64,000 nucleotides of DNA, taken from the NCBI RefSeq assembly GCF_036785885.1, contig NC_092322.1, positions 17,320,466-17,384,465 of the forward strand, read 5' to 3'. The position numbers and the translations under genes were made by a program. Positions 25,206 through 37,212 of the stretch are shown here, piece by piece. Within the stretch, counting starts at the first letter, position 1; every line of letters begins with the position of its first letter. This DNA comes from Coffea arabica. Taxonomy: Eukaryota > Streptophyta > Magnoliopsida > Gentianales > Rubiaceae. Under the pieces are notes generated by a model that was not told where the DNA came from, did not search any database, and saw only the letters and a list, made by a program, of their open reading frames with translations.

Positions 25206-26493
25206 TAGGGGTGTGCAAAGTCGAAAAATTTCGATTTCAAAATCGATTTCGAATTGAATTCGGAAGTTCGAATTCGGAAGTTCGGTAATTCGGTAGTGAA
25301 TTCGGTATTTCCGATTTCGAATATGTCGAATTCGGGTCGAATTCGAAACTATAATTTTTGAAAACGGAATTACCGAATTCGAAATGGTAATTCGAATGCG
25401 GAATTCGAAATTGAAAACGGAATATCGAATTTGCACAATACATATATAATATATATTATAATATTATATAACATAAAATAAGTTAATAATTGAAATTAAA
25501 ATTGAAAGCCAAAAACCCTGATCTCTTCAGTTTTCACTTACTCACCAGTCACCTTAGCTCTTCCGCCGCCCTCTTCGGCTCTTCCTCATCGCCTCTCCGT
25601 CACCTTCCTCATCGCCTCAGCCTCTTCATCACCTTCCTCTTCGTCACCTTCCTCTTCGTCACTGGCAAAGATTTGGCTTCTCGAGGTAGAGAGTTTGCTC
25701 AAGGGAGTGAAGGGACTACTATATAATACTATCCCTGTCATCAAGGTCTCCAGCAAGGATCAGATCCATGCCCTCAACGAGATGGAAGGTTCAAGTGAGT
25801 ACTAGAAGCAAATCATAGCAATTTGGCAAAGAAGTGGTCAGGGAGTTAGCATTGCTCGCATCATCCTTTTCAAAGACTTTGTGCAATTGTGAAATTTTGC
25901 CTCATCAGACCACCTTCTGCTGCAACGAAAACTACTTAATTACACATACATTGTCTTGAAAGGTACGTGTGTGCGTGTGTGTTTTCCTTGTTAAAATTTT
26001 ATAAGATGATGGTGTTATATGGGTCGCTGGTTCTCTTGTATTTTTTGCTTTTTGTGTTTAAAGTTATTGCTGTAAATGTGGAAGGACAAAATCCAGATGC
26101 ATTTTGACAGGTATAAAAGCAGATTGGCTGCTGGCTACGGTAGCTCCTTATTAAGGTTCGAGCTTTGCCTAGCATACAAGGGACTTGATTTTGGATTGTG
26201 ATTAGCAAGTAACTTTGCTCCCGTATGTGGAATGCATTTCTTTTTTTTTTTGTTGGGTCCTTGTTTCTGGATTGTGTTTCATGGAATGGGATAATTGCAC
26301 GAGTACAAGAGAATGTGTTTCCAATTCGGTGAATTCGGAATTCGGTGAATTCCGAATTCAATTCGGTAGCGAATTCGAATTCGGTAGTTGCCATTTCGAA
26401 TTCGAATTCGGTCGGTGAAATTGAAGCCAAATTTTCGAAAAATTCTGAATTCAACTTCCGAATTACCGAATTCGAATTCGATGCACACCCCTA
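25206..26493. mobile_element. Non-autonomous hAT element with AATTCG arrays and a gene-like core
   Basis: A perfect 8-bp target duplication AAAAGGGT (25198-25205 and 26494-26501) flanks 12-bp perfect inverted ends TAGGGGTGTGCA. Each end carries 200-250 bp packed with AATTCG/CGAATT motifs, many forming GAATTC palindromes. The core (about 25500-26320) is less AT-rich and includes a Ser/Leu-rich frame at 25490-25726 with period-15 repeats (CGTCACCTTCCTCTT) and a coding-like stretch to about 25800. It may have been captured from a host gene. No hAT transposase was found. Confidence 0.9.
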
Positions 26494-26813
26494 AAAAGGG
26501 TTGTGAACTTGCAATTCACAACCGTTAAGAAATTGGTACTCCAAATATTAGAAAAAGTCTTGTATTGGCCAATAGGCTGAATAAGAATAGTCTTAGAGTT
26601 GTACTTTTATTCCAACAAAATAATTTTGTACAAGAATGGTGTATCTATATGACAAAACTATTTTTGTGATGGAATATTTCTATTCAATATTAATAAAGTT
26701 TCTATTATGATTGTATTGTTGATTTTTCTTATTATATATTACATGGTAGGGTAGGACATATAAATAATAGAAATTTATATTTTATGTGCGAAACAAAGTT
26801 TGAAATATATACA

Positions 26814-26851
<38 letters not shown>
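26494..26851. other. Gap between the hAT element and the Copia remnant
   Basis: AT-rich, with a short perfect inverted repeat GGTTGTGAA / TTCACAACC at 26499-26523 and a (TA)n tract at 26815-26848. It may include a decayed 5' part of the Copia element. Confidence 0.4.
26815..26848. repeat. (TA)n microsatellite
   Basis: About 17 TA units directly upstream of the Copia remnant. Confidence 0.95.
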
Positions 26852-28870
26852 AAAATGATTGGATTACCTTTTCCTAGGGGCAAAAGAAATACTAATTTGC
26901 TTGTTATTGTACATCCTGATGTATTTGTACTAAATGATTTTCTAATAGTAGGTGGTAATAAATATTTCATTACCTTTATTGATGATTGTTCTAGATTTGT
27001 ACATATTTATCTTATGAAAAGTAATAATGAATATTTTACCATGTTCAAATCTTAAAGTTGCTTGTCAAAAACCAATTAGATAAGAAAATCAGAGTATTGA
27101 GGAATGATAAAGGAGATGAATATTTTCCTAGTAAATTCTCAATATCTAATGAACAAAATAGAATTATACACCAAATAAGTGCACCATATCTTTTACAACA
27201 AAATGATTTGATAAAAAGAAAATTAAACTTTGGAAGATATGGTTAATTTTATGTTAGTAAGTTTTGGATAGCCAAATAACTTATAGGATAAAGCATTGTT
27301 GGTTGCATGTCATGTACATAATAGAACTCATTCATTGAAAATAAAAGTCTCTTCATATGACGTATGAAATGGGAGAAAAGCAAATCTAAACTATTTTAAA
27401 GTTTGAGGTTCCATTACTTATTATAAAGTTCCAGATAATAAGAGAACAAAATTCAAACCAAAGGCACTTAAAAGTATATTTATAGACTATGTAGAAAACT
27501 TCAATGCTTATAGGCTGCTTGACCTTGATTCTAATATCATTGTCGAATTAAGAGATAAGCAATTCTTTGAGAATAAATTTCTTGAAGATTCAATGCCTAT
27601 TGTGGATCCTACTAGTGGTCTAGAATTACTCCAAAATATTAGTTCTTCTTCAGGTAATAGACGAATGAAAGTGACATCCCTATTGAGCATAGAAGAAGTC
27701 AAAGACTAAGGAAAGCAAAGCATCTACTTTCGGATTTCATATTTTCAAAAGTTATTATCTTCTTGATTGAAGAAAATAAAAAAATCTTTACAAAATAAAA
27801 TACTAATATTATTGAATGGAGAAGGATACTAATCTTATTGAATGTAGAAGATGATCCTAAAACATTGAGTGAAGTAATGTCATCAAGAAATGCTTCATTA
27901 TAGAGAGAAATGGTAAATGATGAATTGAACTCAATATTATCTAACAATACTTAGGTTCTTTTATGGATTCACACTAACTTTTAAATCAAGATTAGTAGTT
28001 ATAGGGTTTAAACAAAAGGAAGGAATAGACTATTTTGGTATACATGCATTGGTTGCTAGACTTACATATATTAGAGTGCTAATGTCATTAATTTTAATGT
28101 GCAATTTGTTTGTACATCAAATGGATGTTACAAAATGGCAACTTAGATGAAAAAGTGTGTATGGAATAACCCAAAGATTTGTTTTGCCAAAAAATGAAAA
28201 GAGAGTATGCAAACTAGTTAACTTTTTGTATGACTTGAAACAAATACCTAAATAATGGTATGAAAATTTTGAATTTGTGTTACTCCCAAGTGGATTTAGG
28301 TACGATAATACTGACAAATATATTTATTCTAAATTCATTCAAGAGTATAGTGTGCTTATTTGTCTCAATGTAGATGACATGCTAACTATTAATAATTCTA
28401 TGAAAGGTGTAAAAGATACTAAAAAGTATCTTTCTTCAAGGTTTAAGATGAAAAACTTTAGAAAAGTGAATACTATTTTGGATATCAAAGTCAAGAAACA
28501 TAGTGGAGATTATGCTTTATGTCAATCTCACTATGTTAATAAGCTATTGAACAAGTTTCAACATTTAAAGGTTAAAAAATTGAGTACACCTTTTGATCAT
28601 GGTTTGAAGCTTCTTGAGAATTTCAGAAATTCAATTTTTTAACTTGAATATGCTAGTTCAATTGAAAACTTGCTATATGCAATGCATTCTACAACAACAG
28701 ATATTGCATATACAGTTTGTGGACTTGCCAGATATATCAAAAATCTAAGTGTAGACCATTGAAAATACATTGAAAGAGTTTTTGGTTATCTTAAAAGAAC
28801 AAAGAATCTAGAACTCTTATATAACAAATTTCCTATCGTGCTTGAAGGTAACTCGAATACTTGTTGATTC
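26852..28870 (+). pseudogene. Copia retrotransposon polyprotein remnant, part 1 (integrase and reverse transcriptase)
   Basis: Many stops and frameshifts, but domains appear in Copia order. Integrase core: GGNKYFITFIDDCSRFVHIY near 26950-27010. The hinge after integrase: IPIEHRRSQRLRKAK near 27680-27722. Reverse transcriptase: GIDYFGIHALVARLTYIRVL near 28030-28080, CLNVDDMLTI (YVDDM-type active site) near 28363-28390, and YALCQSHYVNKLLNKF near 28510-28555. RNase H begins with TDIAYTVCGLARYIKNLSVD and the PIVLEGNSNTC block. The gag and protease parts are missing. The sequence breaks at 28870, where a solo LTR was inserted, and continues at 31656. Confidence 0.9.
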
Positions 28871-31650
28871 TGTGAGGACCTGAAAAATTTTTTCTACTTT
28901 ATTTTATTTCTTCAAATACATTTTCTTTACTTTACTTTATTACCTTAATTTTCGAGATATTTTTATAAGTGAGTCCAGTTTTTAAATTATTTTCCTTGTA
29001 TAAGTTAGTTTATATTAAGTTTGAAACGTATTATGAAAGTGGGACCCGCTAATACGGTAAATGCGATAAATTTTTGAAGATTAGTAGGAATTTTACACAA
29101 AGGGATATTAATTTATAAGGTGTTAAGGGATAATTAGAAGATAGCTAGATAGTTTAGCCATTGGAAGACAACAAGATGAGGATTAATTTTGGCTAAACAC
29201 TTGTCACAAAATTTTTGGATCTTTGACCTTGACCAAAGACTTTCTTACCTCTTTAATAAAAACAAAATATGACCAAAATTCCTTCCTTTTTCTGCTAGTC
29301 TTGGCCGAAATTCTTGAGGGAAAAAAAGGAAAGGAAACTTCATCTTCAACCTCAAATTTCTTACTTGAATCTTGAATTTAACCACTAATCTTGCTAACTA
29401 TACGATAAAAAGTGATATTCAAGGAAGATTAAAGGCTTGAGTGGAGAGATTTTGGAGGAACAAGCACTAAGTTTCCATCTTTCTTGGGGTTTTAAGGTAT
29501 TTATGGCAAGAAACTTCTCTTTACTTCTAATACTTGCATACTAGTGGTTTAGAGTTGAATATTGTTAGTTTTATGAGAAATTTCATGGTTTGAAGTGGAG
29601 ATTAGGAAATTTTCAGCTTTTATGGGGAAATTTCAGCCCTTATATGATGCTTAAAGTTGGCCATGATTTGATAGTTTTGCCATGTAAAATATCTAGTTTT
29701 TATATGTTAGTTTGGCTTGTTTAAGGAAAAATTCCAGCTTGTATGTGAAAATTTCAACTTTGGGTTTCCAAGAATCAGCTTGAGTATGGTTGGTTTTGAG
29801 CTATAATTTTGCTATATTTGGATAGTTTTGTGGCCTTAATCAAGTGTATGCTATAACGTATGACTTGTGGTTGTGGTTGAGGTTGATTTGAGATGAAATT
29901 TGCTGTTGAGTTTGGATGGAAAAGTAAAAAAATAAAGGGATGTGCTGTCCAACTTTTGGGACAGTTTGTTTCCTTCAAGTTTGGGTTGATTTTGTGATAA
30001 ACTTGCTTAAGATGCTTTATAAACCTATAAGCTTTGCTTATGTGTTGAATTTTGGTTGAAATGGAAGGATTTTCATTGGTATTTTCCCTAATTTGCTAGC
30101 TGAAATTTTGCTTGTTGGCCAAGTGATAGCGAAGTCTATTACCTTGTTGTTGTCTAACCTTTTCATAATTGATTTTGGCCAAAACTTGTTCCAAACCTTG
30201 GTTAAGACTTTTGTGTGGGAATTTGAGTGAAAACTATGGAGATTGGGAGGTGAAAAACCTCATGATTGTATTTGTTTCATGGCTGTGAAAAATCCTGGTT
30301 TGGATGGCAGCTTTGCACCTTGCTATCTTTTAGTCTCAAAGTCTTTAGTTTGGAAGTTTTTTGGATACACTCTCGTTGACTTCACTTGCTAAAACCTTGA
30401 ACAACAATTGTATGTTGAGTTGGAGTGAATATCCTAACCAAAAGAGGTGCATTACCTTGTTTCTTTTCATTGTTTTGTTGCTAGAAATTTCAGCCATGAA
30501 TTGGAATGAGGAACTCTTTGGTTGCTCATGTCCCTTGAATCCAAATATCTTCTTTTCATTCCAAAACTATATTTACACCATTGCACTAGTAGTTACTTGG
30601 ATTTTCTTTGGTTCACCTAAACTTTAAATGGTTGAACCATAATACTTTATCTTGGTTGTTTTTAGGGTTTGTTGGTGATCAAGTGCATAACTCGGGAGCG
30701 AACTTTTGACGTTATTTTGCTTAAACTGATGAGTGTTCTTTGTATATTGTGCTTCCAATGACTATATGAATTGTTGGGAATGTTTGTTTGAATGTTAAAT
30801 GCATTTAAATGATTGTTAAATGAATTTTCAATATGCGAGTGTGTACTTTATCGCACTTGACCTAAGTGAACGTGAAATTTTCAATGATTAAATGATTGAA
30901 TATTACTTGTGCATAAATGTAAGCCTTTTGGTTGAATTGGACCCTTACCCTTCGTTGCTAGTCGACTCGAGTCAGAAGCAGATTCGGTTGGGTGGCTAGT
31001 AACTCTGCAACAATGTTTGGTATACTCGAGTATTACCACGAAGTTTGGTGGAGAACTAGCCAGTGAGTACAATGCAGTGAAATCAATCAATGAATGACAA
31101 TGAACACTGAAGGAGTTTTCACTGTTAAATATTTTCTAATGACGGAGGAATAAGGGAAACGGTCGGCAACTGAATGACTGAATGAATGGCTCCAAGTGAG
31201 TATGTATCCTTTCAATGAATGAATGTTTATTTCTTGAATGACTATTTATTATTGTGCAAAGTGTTCAAATTGTTAAATACCATACTTCTATGGTTTTTCT
31301 ACCTGATTGCTTGTTTAGAAACCTCATTGAGCTTTTAGCTCATTTCATTAGTTTGTTTTCCTTACAGGAATGGAGGCTGGAGCAAGTAGGCATGAACTAG
31401 GGTGTACAACTTTCATGTACTTGTACCTTTGTAAATGAGAGATATTTGGAATCTTTGGAAATGTAATCCTATGTTTTATTCTTGGATTGTAAATTAAGTT
31501 TGAATTGTTGGTTGGAAAGGAAACCTTTTATGTTAATTTCAAAGCTTGAATGACTATTTCAAGAACATTAGTGAAGGAGTTCTGGCGAAAATTGGGCAGG
31601 TGGTCCGCTAAACTCTTGGGTAAGCCTTAGGAGAAGGTGGGGTCGTCACA
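28871..31650 (+). mobile_element. Solo LTR, 2780 bp
   Basis: Starts TGTGAGGACC and ends GGGTCGTCACA, with a perfect 5-bp target duplication GATTC (28866-28870 and 31651-31655). The Copia RNase H reading runs on across the site once the LTR and one GATTC are removed. No primer-binding site or polypurine tract is attached, so the internal region was lost by LTR-LTR recombination. The small frames inside (for example 30361-30627) are not conserved as genes. Homologous to the minus-strand LTR at 18028-23287. Confidence 0.95.
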
Positions 31651-31874
31651 GATTCACTAGTGTGATGACAAGAATTTCACAACCAGGTGAATATTCACTT
31701 TGGTGCAATCTCATGGATTTCTAAGAAGCAAATTGTGATTGATCACTCCATCATGGAAGCCAAATTTATAGCTTTGGCTACTGCATATAAAGAGGCAGAG
31801 TGATTTAGCAATTTAATATCAAGTTGTAGCCACAACCTATGCATTCGATTACTTTTTATTGTGATAGTAAGGTC
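31651..31874 (+). pseudogene. Copia remnant, part 2 (RNase H)
   Basis: Reads GAISWISKKQIVIDHSIMEA then KFIALATAYKEAE followed by a stop, which is the Copia RNase H block that ends the previous part. The typical Trp after KEAE is a TGA stop here. The part breaks at AGGTC (31870-31874), the target site of the next insertion, and resumes at 39990. Confidence 0.9.
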
Positions 31875-34651
31875 TGTGAGAACCCGTAAAACCCTAATAT
31901 TTTTCCTAGGGTTTATGTCCCCTTAATTGCATGTTTTCTGCATTTTCTGGCTTAGAAATAATTTCCTGGTGAATTTTATGAGCAATTATAGTTTTAAGAT
32001 GATTTTTCTAGCATTGGAGAAATTTTAGGAAGTTAAGAGTAAATAGTGGACGTGGGACCCACTAGTGCGAAAAGTTCGGAAAAATTCGGCCAATTAGGTT
32101 AAATTTCGGATACTGTGTAAAATTTATCGGGTGTTAAGAGATAAGTAGGGTGTGTGAAGTGATTGATGTGAGAGAGGAAAGAAAGATAAGAATGCATTTA
32201 TGAAGGTGACAAGTGTCACCTTCTTATTGGATGCCTTTTAAGAATTACTATTCACAATTTTGACTTTTTTGACCAAAGGTTAAATATCCAAAAATTGCAC
32301 AAAATTCACCATTTTTCTCTCCTTGTTGGCCGGCCACCTTGAGCAAGAAAGGAAGGAGATTTCTTCAATTTTCAAGCTTCTACTTGGTGCAAATCAACCA
32401 AAAACATTTGCTTCCATCCATTTCACTCCATAAAATTCTTCCTTCTAGAGCTAGTAAGTTGTTTGGTGAACTTTGTTTGAAGGATTAAGGTGCCCAACAT
32501 CTTCTTCTCTCTTGGTTCTTGGTAAGTGAAGCTTGAAACACCCTACTACACCTAATGATGCTTATGTTGTGCTTATTAGTGATAAGAGTGCTAAAATTCT
32601 GGTTTTTATCTTGGTTTGAATTGTTTTGGTGAAGTTTTTATTTTATTGGGATTTTTTCTGGTTTAATATGATCTTGATGTTGGGGGCTTGTATGATGATT
32701 TGCAATGGACTAAAATGGCTCTAGTGGATGTGAAATGTGGTTAAATACAATCAATTTTGGATTTGGTGTGAAATTTGAAAAGTTAGGGTTCTTGAACCCC
32801 AATTCTGTCCGGTTTTAGATCACTGGGTTAGAGGCCGAATTAGACTTTGCTCAAAACATGAAAGTTGTAGGTATTGATGTGTTTGAGGTGCCTGTAAAAT
32901 TTCAGGTCATTTGGATGAGTGTAGAGTGAGTTATGCCGTTTTTACTGTAGCTGTTCTGCTTTGATCAGAATGCGAAAACTGCGATAGTAATTGGACATTT
33001 TGACTGGAATTGGTTTGGATTTTGAAGTTGGTGTCTTCTGATGAAATGTAGTTGGATGCCTTAGCTAACTTATGCCTTTGGAGTTTCGGCATTTGGACTT
33101 GTATGGACTGAGATATACCGATTACAGTTTTTTGTGTTTTACGAACCTGTTTTAGGAATTCTGGGTTAGTATTTGGCATTTTCGACCTAGTTAAGCTAGG
33201 AATTGGATTGAGTGACCTTCTACATTGTTGTAGCCCTGTTTCATAGCTTCGAAACGGTGGGTCTTACACCCCCATCCGATAACCGTAGAGAATTTTACAC
33301 CATTACCGCATAATAAAGGCAAAACAGTTTTCTATTTGGGGCCAAGGCTAAGGCCATTTTCTAATTTCTGGTTTGCTATTATGCTCATTTATGCATATGA
33401 AACCCTATTGGGGTTGTGTTTAGCATTGCTATATGACTCGTTATCGAGTCTCATTGCATTTGTTGCGTGATTCTAGGGCGTGACGGTAGCTCACGACGTC
33501 TTGGTGACCGTGGTGTATGAAACACCATTTTCTTACTTGGTGAGTATACTACTCACTTACTTGTTATAATGTGGCTTTGTGCTATGTGTATTTGATGCCT
33601 TGAAGGCTTACTTGGTTATTGGAAATGATTGAGGTGAGGGTGTACTTGATCGCCCTCACCCCTTGTGATTTTATTCATGGCTATTGACTGTTTTACTGAA
33701 ATACTGCACTGGATATATGAGATACTGCATTCCATTCATGGAAACTGATTTGATGTCGTTGGACGAGTATCCAATGGCTTTACTGCATTTATGAGCTCAA
33801 CCCCGTATGGTAGTTAATTGGATCGAGCCAGCGAGGGCTTGGTCGTGAAAATTATCATGCCACGGGGACTGTACTGGGGAACCTTGTGGTAATGAGACCC
33901 TTGATTCCGGTAAACTCGAGTATTACCAAAAGCTACTGAAATGGAGTGCGGGCCCGGTTGGGGTATGTTAGGTGGAAGGATTGGAAGTAAAGGGTGGTCT
34001 ACGGTTTGGTACTTTTAACATTGACGGAGAGTCAATGAGGTTGGATCAAGATTGCAAGCGTGGAAATGGGCTCTTGAGAGCCGACCGTATCCTTTTACCG
34101 TTTTGCTTCATTGCTCATTTGTGCACTTTAAATGAAAGTTCATTCTTATATGACTTTGATTGCTTATTGGGTGGTATACCACTGGGCTTTAGCTCATTCC
34201 GTGTTATTTGTTTTCCTTACAGGGTGATAATTACTTTTTAGAATGGGTTGGATAGTCAATTGCCGAATTGAGCATGTAAATGTCTTTTGTATTGCTCTTG
34301 AAGTGAAACCCTAATGTATAACGGGTTCATTTCCTTTTGATAGGCAAATCGAATGTGTACTTCCTTAGTGAATGGTTTTGGCTTGCCGTTGTGGCTTGTA
34401 AATGGCTAATGTTATGTTGTATATGTTTTTCGATGCTTGGTTGGGTTTCGGACGGGTCGGTTACTATTCATGGCCGACTCTGGAGTTCGTTTCTTTTATT
34501 TTGGGATATTTTGCCCTTTTGCCTTGTTGCGCGCGTTACAAGTTTCAAACGTGATAGATCGCTTTATACTGCACCGTTAGTCCTGGCGAGAGCTGGGCAG
34601 GCAGTCCGCTAACCTCTTTGGTTCGCCTTAGGGGAAGGTGGGGCTGTCACA
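31875..34651 (+). repeat. 5' LTR of the gene-less retrotransposon
   Basis: Begins TGTGAGAACCCGTAAAACCC and ends GGGGCTGTCACA. It is almost identical to the 3' LTR, with the same length. Open frames at 33972-34241 and 34337-34612 recur identically in the other LTR and are chance frames. Confidence 0.97.
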
Positions 34652-34653
34652 AG

Positions 34654-34665
34654 TGGTATCAGAGC
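34654..34665 (+). other. Primer-binding site (tRNA-iMet)
   Basis: TGGTATCAGAGC, complementary to the 3' end of plant initiator methionine tRNA, two bases after the 5' LTR. It primes minus-strand DNA synthesis. Confidence 0.95.
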
Positions 34666-37199
34666 CTAGGTTTCAGATCTCTGTAGTGTATCCTAAGTTT
34701 GAAGTTTAGGATGCCTGACTGTGAGATTAATTTGAATATTATGTGAACGAGGAGCTATTGTATCCTAGTGGGACAAAGAAATTGATTGTTTGAAAATTCC
34801 TTATTTGGGACTTGTAGGAAAAAATTGAGGAATTAGATGACTAGTGAAAGATTGGACGAATTTGAATTCTATTATGTTTGTAAGTGTGGAAGGAATTGAG
34901 GTGATTCCTAGTACTGGCCATGGCCATGGATAAAAGGTGAGATGTGATAGTCAAGTTTTATGTGTAATGATTTTGAACTGAGATAAAAGGTACCAAAGGA
35001 GTAAAATGCATTTTCCGCCCACATACCTTCTAAAGAAATTATGCTTTGGAATTTTAAAGAAAAACTAGGAGGTACTAGTTTTATTTGCAAGCGATGATTG
35101 GAAATAAGATATATACGTTTTAAGTATGTATAATTTGCCGATTTTAGTCAAAATGTGAATTTGACTTGAAGTTCAAAGTTGAAAATTTGTGAATAACTGA
35201 TGAGTTGTTGAATTTTGTATATGATGGGTGGTTAATGTTAAAAGTTTATAAACTAAGTTTTTCCCTTGATTGTATCTTTTCGCACTTGAATTTTTCTATG
35301 CTTTACATGAAAACAAATATATCTTGAGTTTTTGAAAGGATGGTGAGCTATTGTAATTATAATGAAAATCCTGAACTTGATAAGTTTCGGATTACTTTAT
35401 ATACTTTACTTATGGTTTCAAATTCTTGACTTTCTAGAAGGGTAAGCTTATCTTTAAGTATACGGATTGAGGGACTTTGAGATATAGAATGATTGTATTC
35501 AAGAGTACGAAGTTAGTGAGCCTATTTGACTTGGTTTCCATTTGACATGTAAGTTAGCAAGTTGTATTTGTTTCTTGGATTTGAACTTGGAGCTTGAAAC
35601 TTTAATTACAAAACCCTAAGACTGGTTGATTTTGGAGATGATGGTGTTCTGACTGGTGGCTTGTTTATTAAAGATTTTGAACTTCGAATGGATAATCTTG
35701 GTTCCAGCTTGTGTTATGGATTGATTGGATTTTTGGTTTAGCTATAGCCCTAGGAAGGGTGGTGCACGCTGTGAGGCCTTTTGTATCCTGCTTGTATATA
35801 TTACTATATTTTGTGGCACTTAATTGCCTATATGCAATATATAACGTATTGGCCTTATTTTGTGACTTTTAATCCGTGCTATAATTTTTGATACCTGTAA
35901 AGAATCATGTCCTGCTTATAAACATTTGTGGACTTTGTATATGCATTAAGCTCTTTATGCCTAATGATGCTTTTCTTATGTTTTTCCTGTGCTTATAGAC
36001 TTCTATTAAGTAGAGCAGCAGGAATGAGAAAAGGGGACCGTGGCCGAGGGCTTAGACAATCCTGTACTTGTGAGACAAATTGATGGACAGTTTCATATAA
36101 TTTAATGGGTCCCCAGTGCTGAATATGAATTGAGAATAAACCAGAAGGTTAGATTTACCAAGGGATAATGGTTTAACCTAGTCGGGACCTTGGTAAGATT
36201 TTCTTGTGCTCAACATATATTACGATTGGTTCTGTGACCATATTTCTATCTTAGGAAATTTGAACTCCGAAAGTATTTCGTTGGTTTGGTGAGAAACCTT
36301 GAACTACCTGAAATCGATTAGACTGAGCTTACTTGAGATTTGAACCTGTTTAGGCTAGTGTGGCCTTACATACCTAATGTGGACTTGAATTTGTGACTGC
36401 TTAAGAATGTGAATTGCTGGACAGAGGCTAGACCAGTGTGTTCTTACTCGTACTCATGATCCTTGAAGTTGAACTTGAACTTGAACTTATGCTCTTATTC
36501 GTGCACATGCACCGTGAACCTGAAGTATTTGGCTCTGCTTTGACCCTACTCTTGAACTTATTCGTACTGGTGTGATTGTAAACCGGCTACTACTCTTCGG
36601 TGACGGTTGAACTGAACCTCTCTGGCGAGGCATGCCTGTTGTGTTGTCCAGCACCGCCTGGGACAAATACTTGAACTGAGGCTTTTGGTGAAGTATAGCC
36701 GTTGAGCTAGCTTGTTGTGTTGTCCAGCACCACCAGGGCCGACTTACTGAACTGAAATTCTTTGGTGAAGCGTAGCCGTTGTGCTAGCTTGTTGTGTTGT
36801 CCAGCACCACCAATGATGAATTTTCGATCTAAAGCTTTGCTATATCCTGAATTTCTTTCAAATACCTGGGACTTTACGTCCGACTTCAAGCCTTTTGCCT
36901 GTTTTATCTGGTTACGCGTTTAACTCCCTATTGGATCATGACTATTTGATAAGTTGGATTGGCATGATATTTAGTACTTGAATATGATAAGTGATTATTT
37001 GATAAGCCATGCTTTACTGGATCATGGAAATACGATAAATGAGATTAGAATGATTCTTAGTATTTGACTGACTTTGAGGAAACTTATGGAACCGGGTGAA
37101 TACAAGTTGGATTAGATTGAATTCTAATGCTTGATTGGTTTCTGAGCGATATCTTGACCGGATGTATATGCGTTGAAATTTCGAGGACGAAATTCTTTT
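34666..37199 (+). other. Internal region of the gene-less retrotransposon
   Basis: Non-coding. No frame longer than about 60 codons is present. A short frame at 36024 (MRKGDRGRGLRQS) might be a trace of a gag start, but this is weak. A tandem repeat lies at 36637-36830. Confidence 0.7.
36637..36830 (+). repeat. 76-77-bp tandem repeat
   Basis: Three successive units, each opening with TGTTGTGTTGTCCAGCACC, at 36637, 36713 and 36790. The third unit is only partly preserved. Confidence 0.85.
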
Positions 37200-37212
37200 A
37201 AGGGGGAGAGAG
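37200..37212 (+). other. Polypurine tract
   Basis: AAGGGGGAGAGAG directly before the 3' LTR. It primes plus-strand synthesis. Confidence 0.93.

Noticed and set aside
25999-26454. 151-codon minus frame rich in EFEF-type repeats
   Set aside because: The repetitive text comes from AATTCG motif arrays of the hAT element, not from a protein gene.
30361-30627. 88-codon frame
   Set aside because: Inside the solo LTR at 28871-31650; the related LTRs do not keep it open.
32931-33179. 82-codon minus frame repeated at 38269-38517
   Set aside because: Same reason: it is inside both LTRs, antisense, with no protein family features.
33972-34612. Open frames of 89 and 91 codons, repeated identically at 39310-39950
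   Set aside because: They lie wholly inside the two LTRs; their duplication reflects LTR identity, not a gene family.
36024-36083. Short frame MRKGDRGRGLRQS as a gag gene
   Set aside because: Only about 20 codons; at most a trace, not a functional gag.
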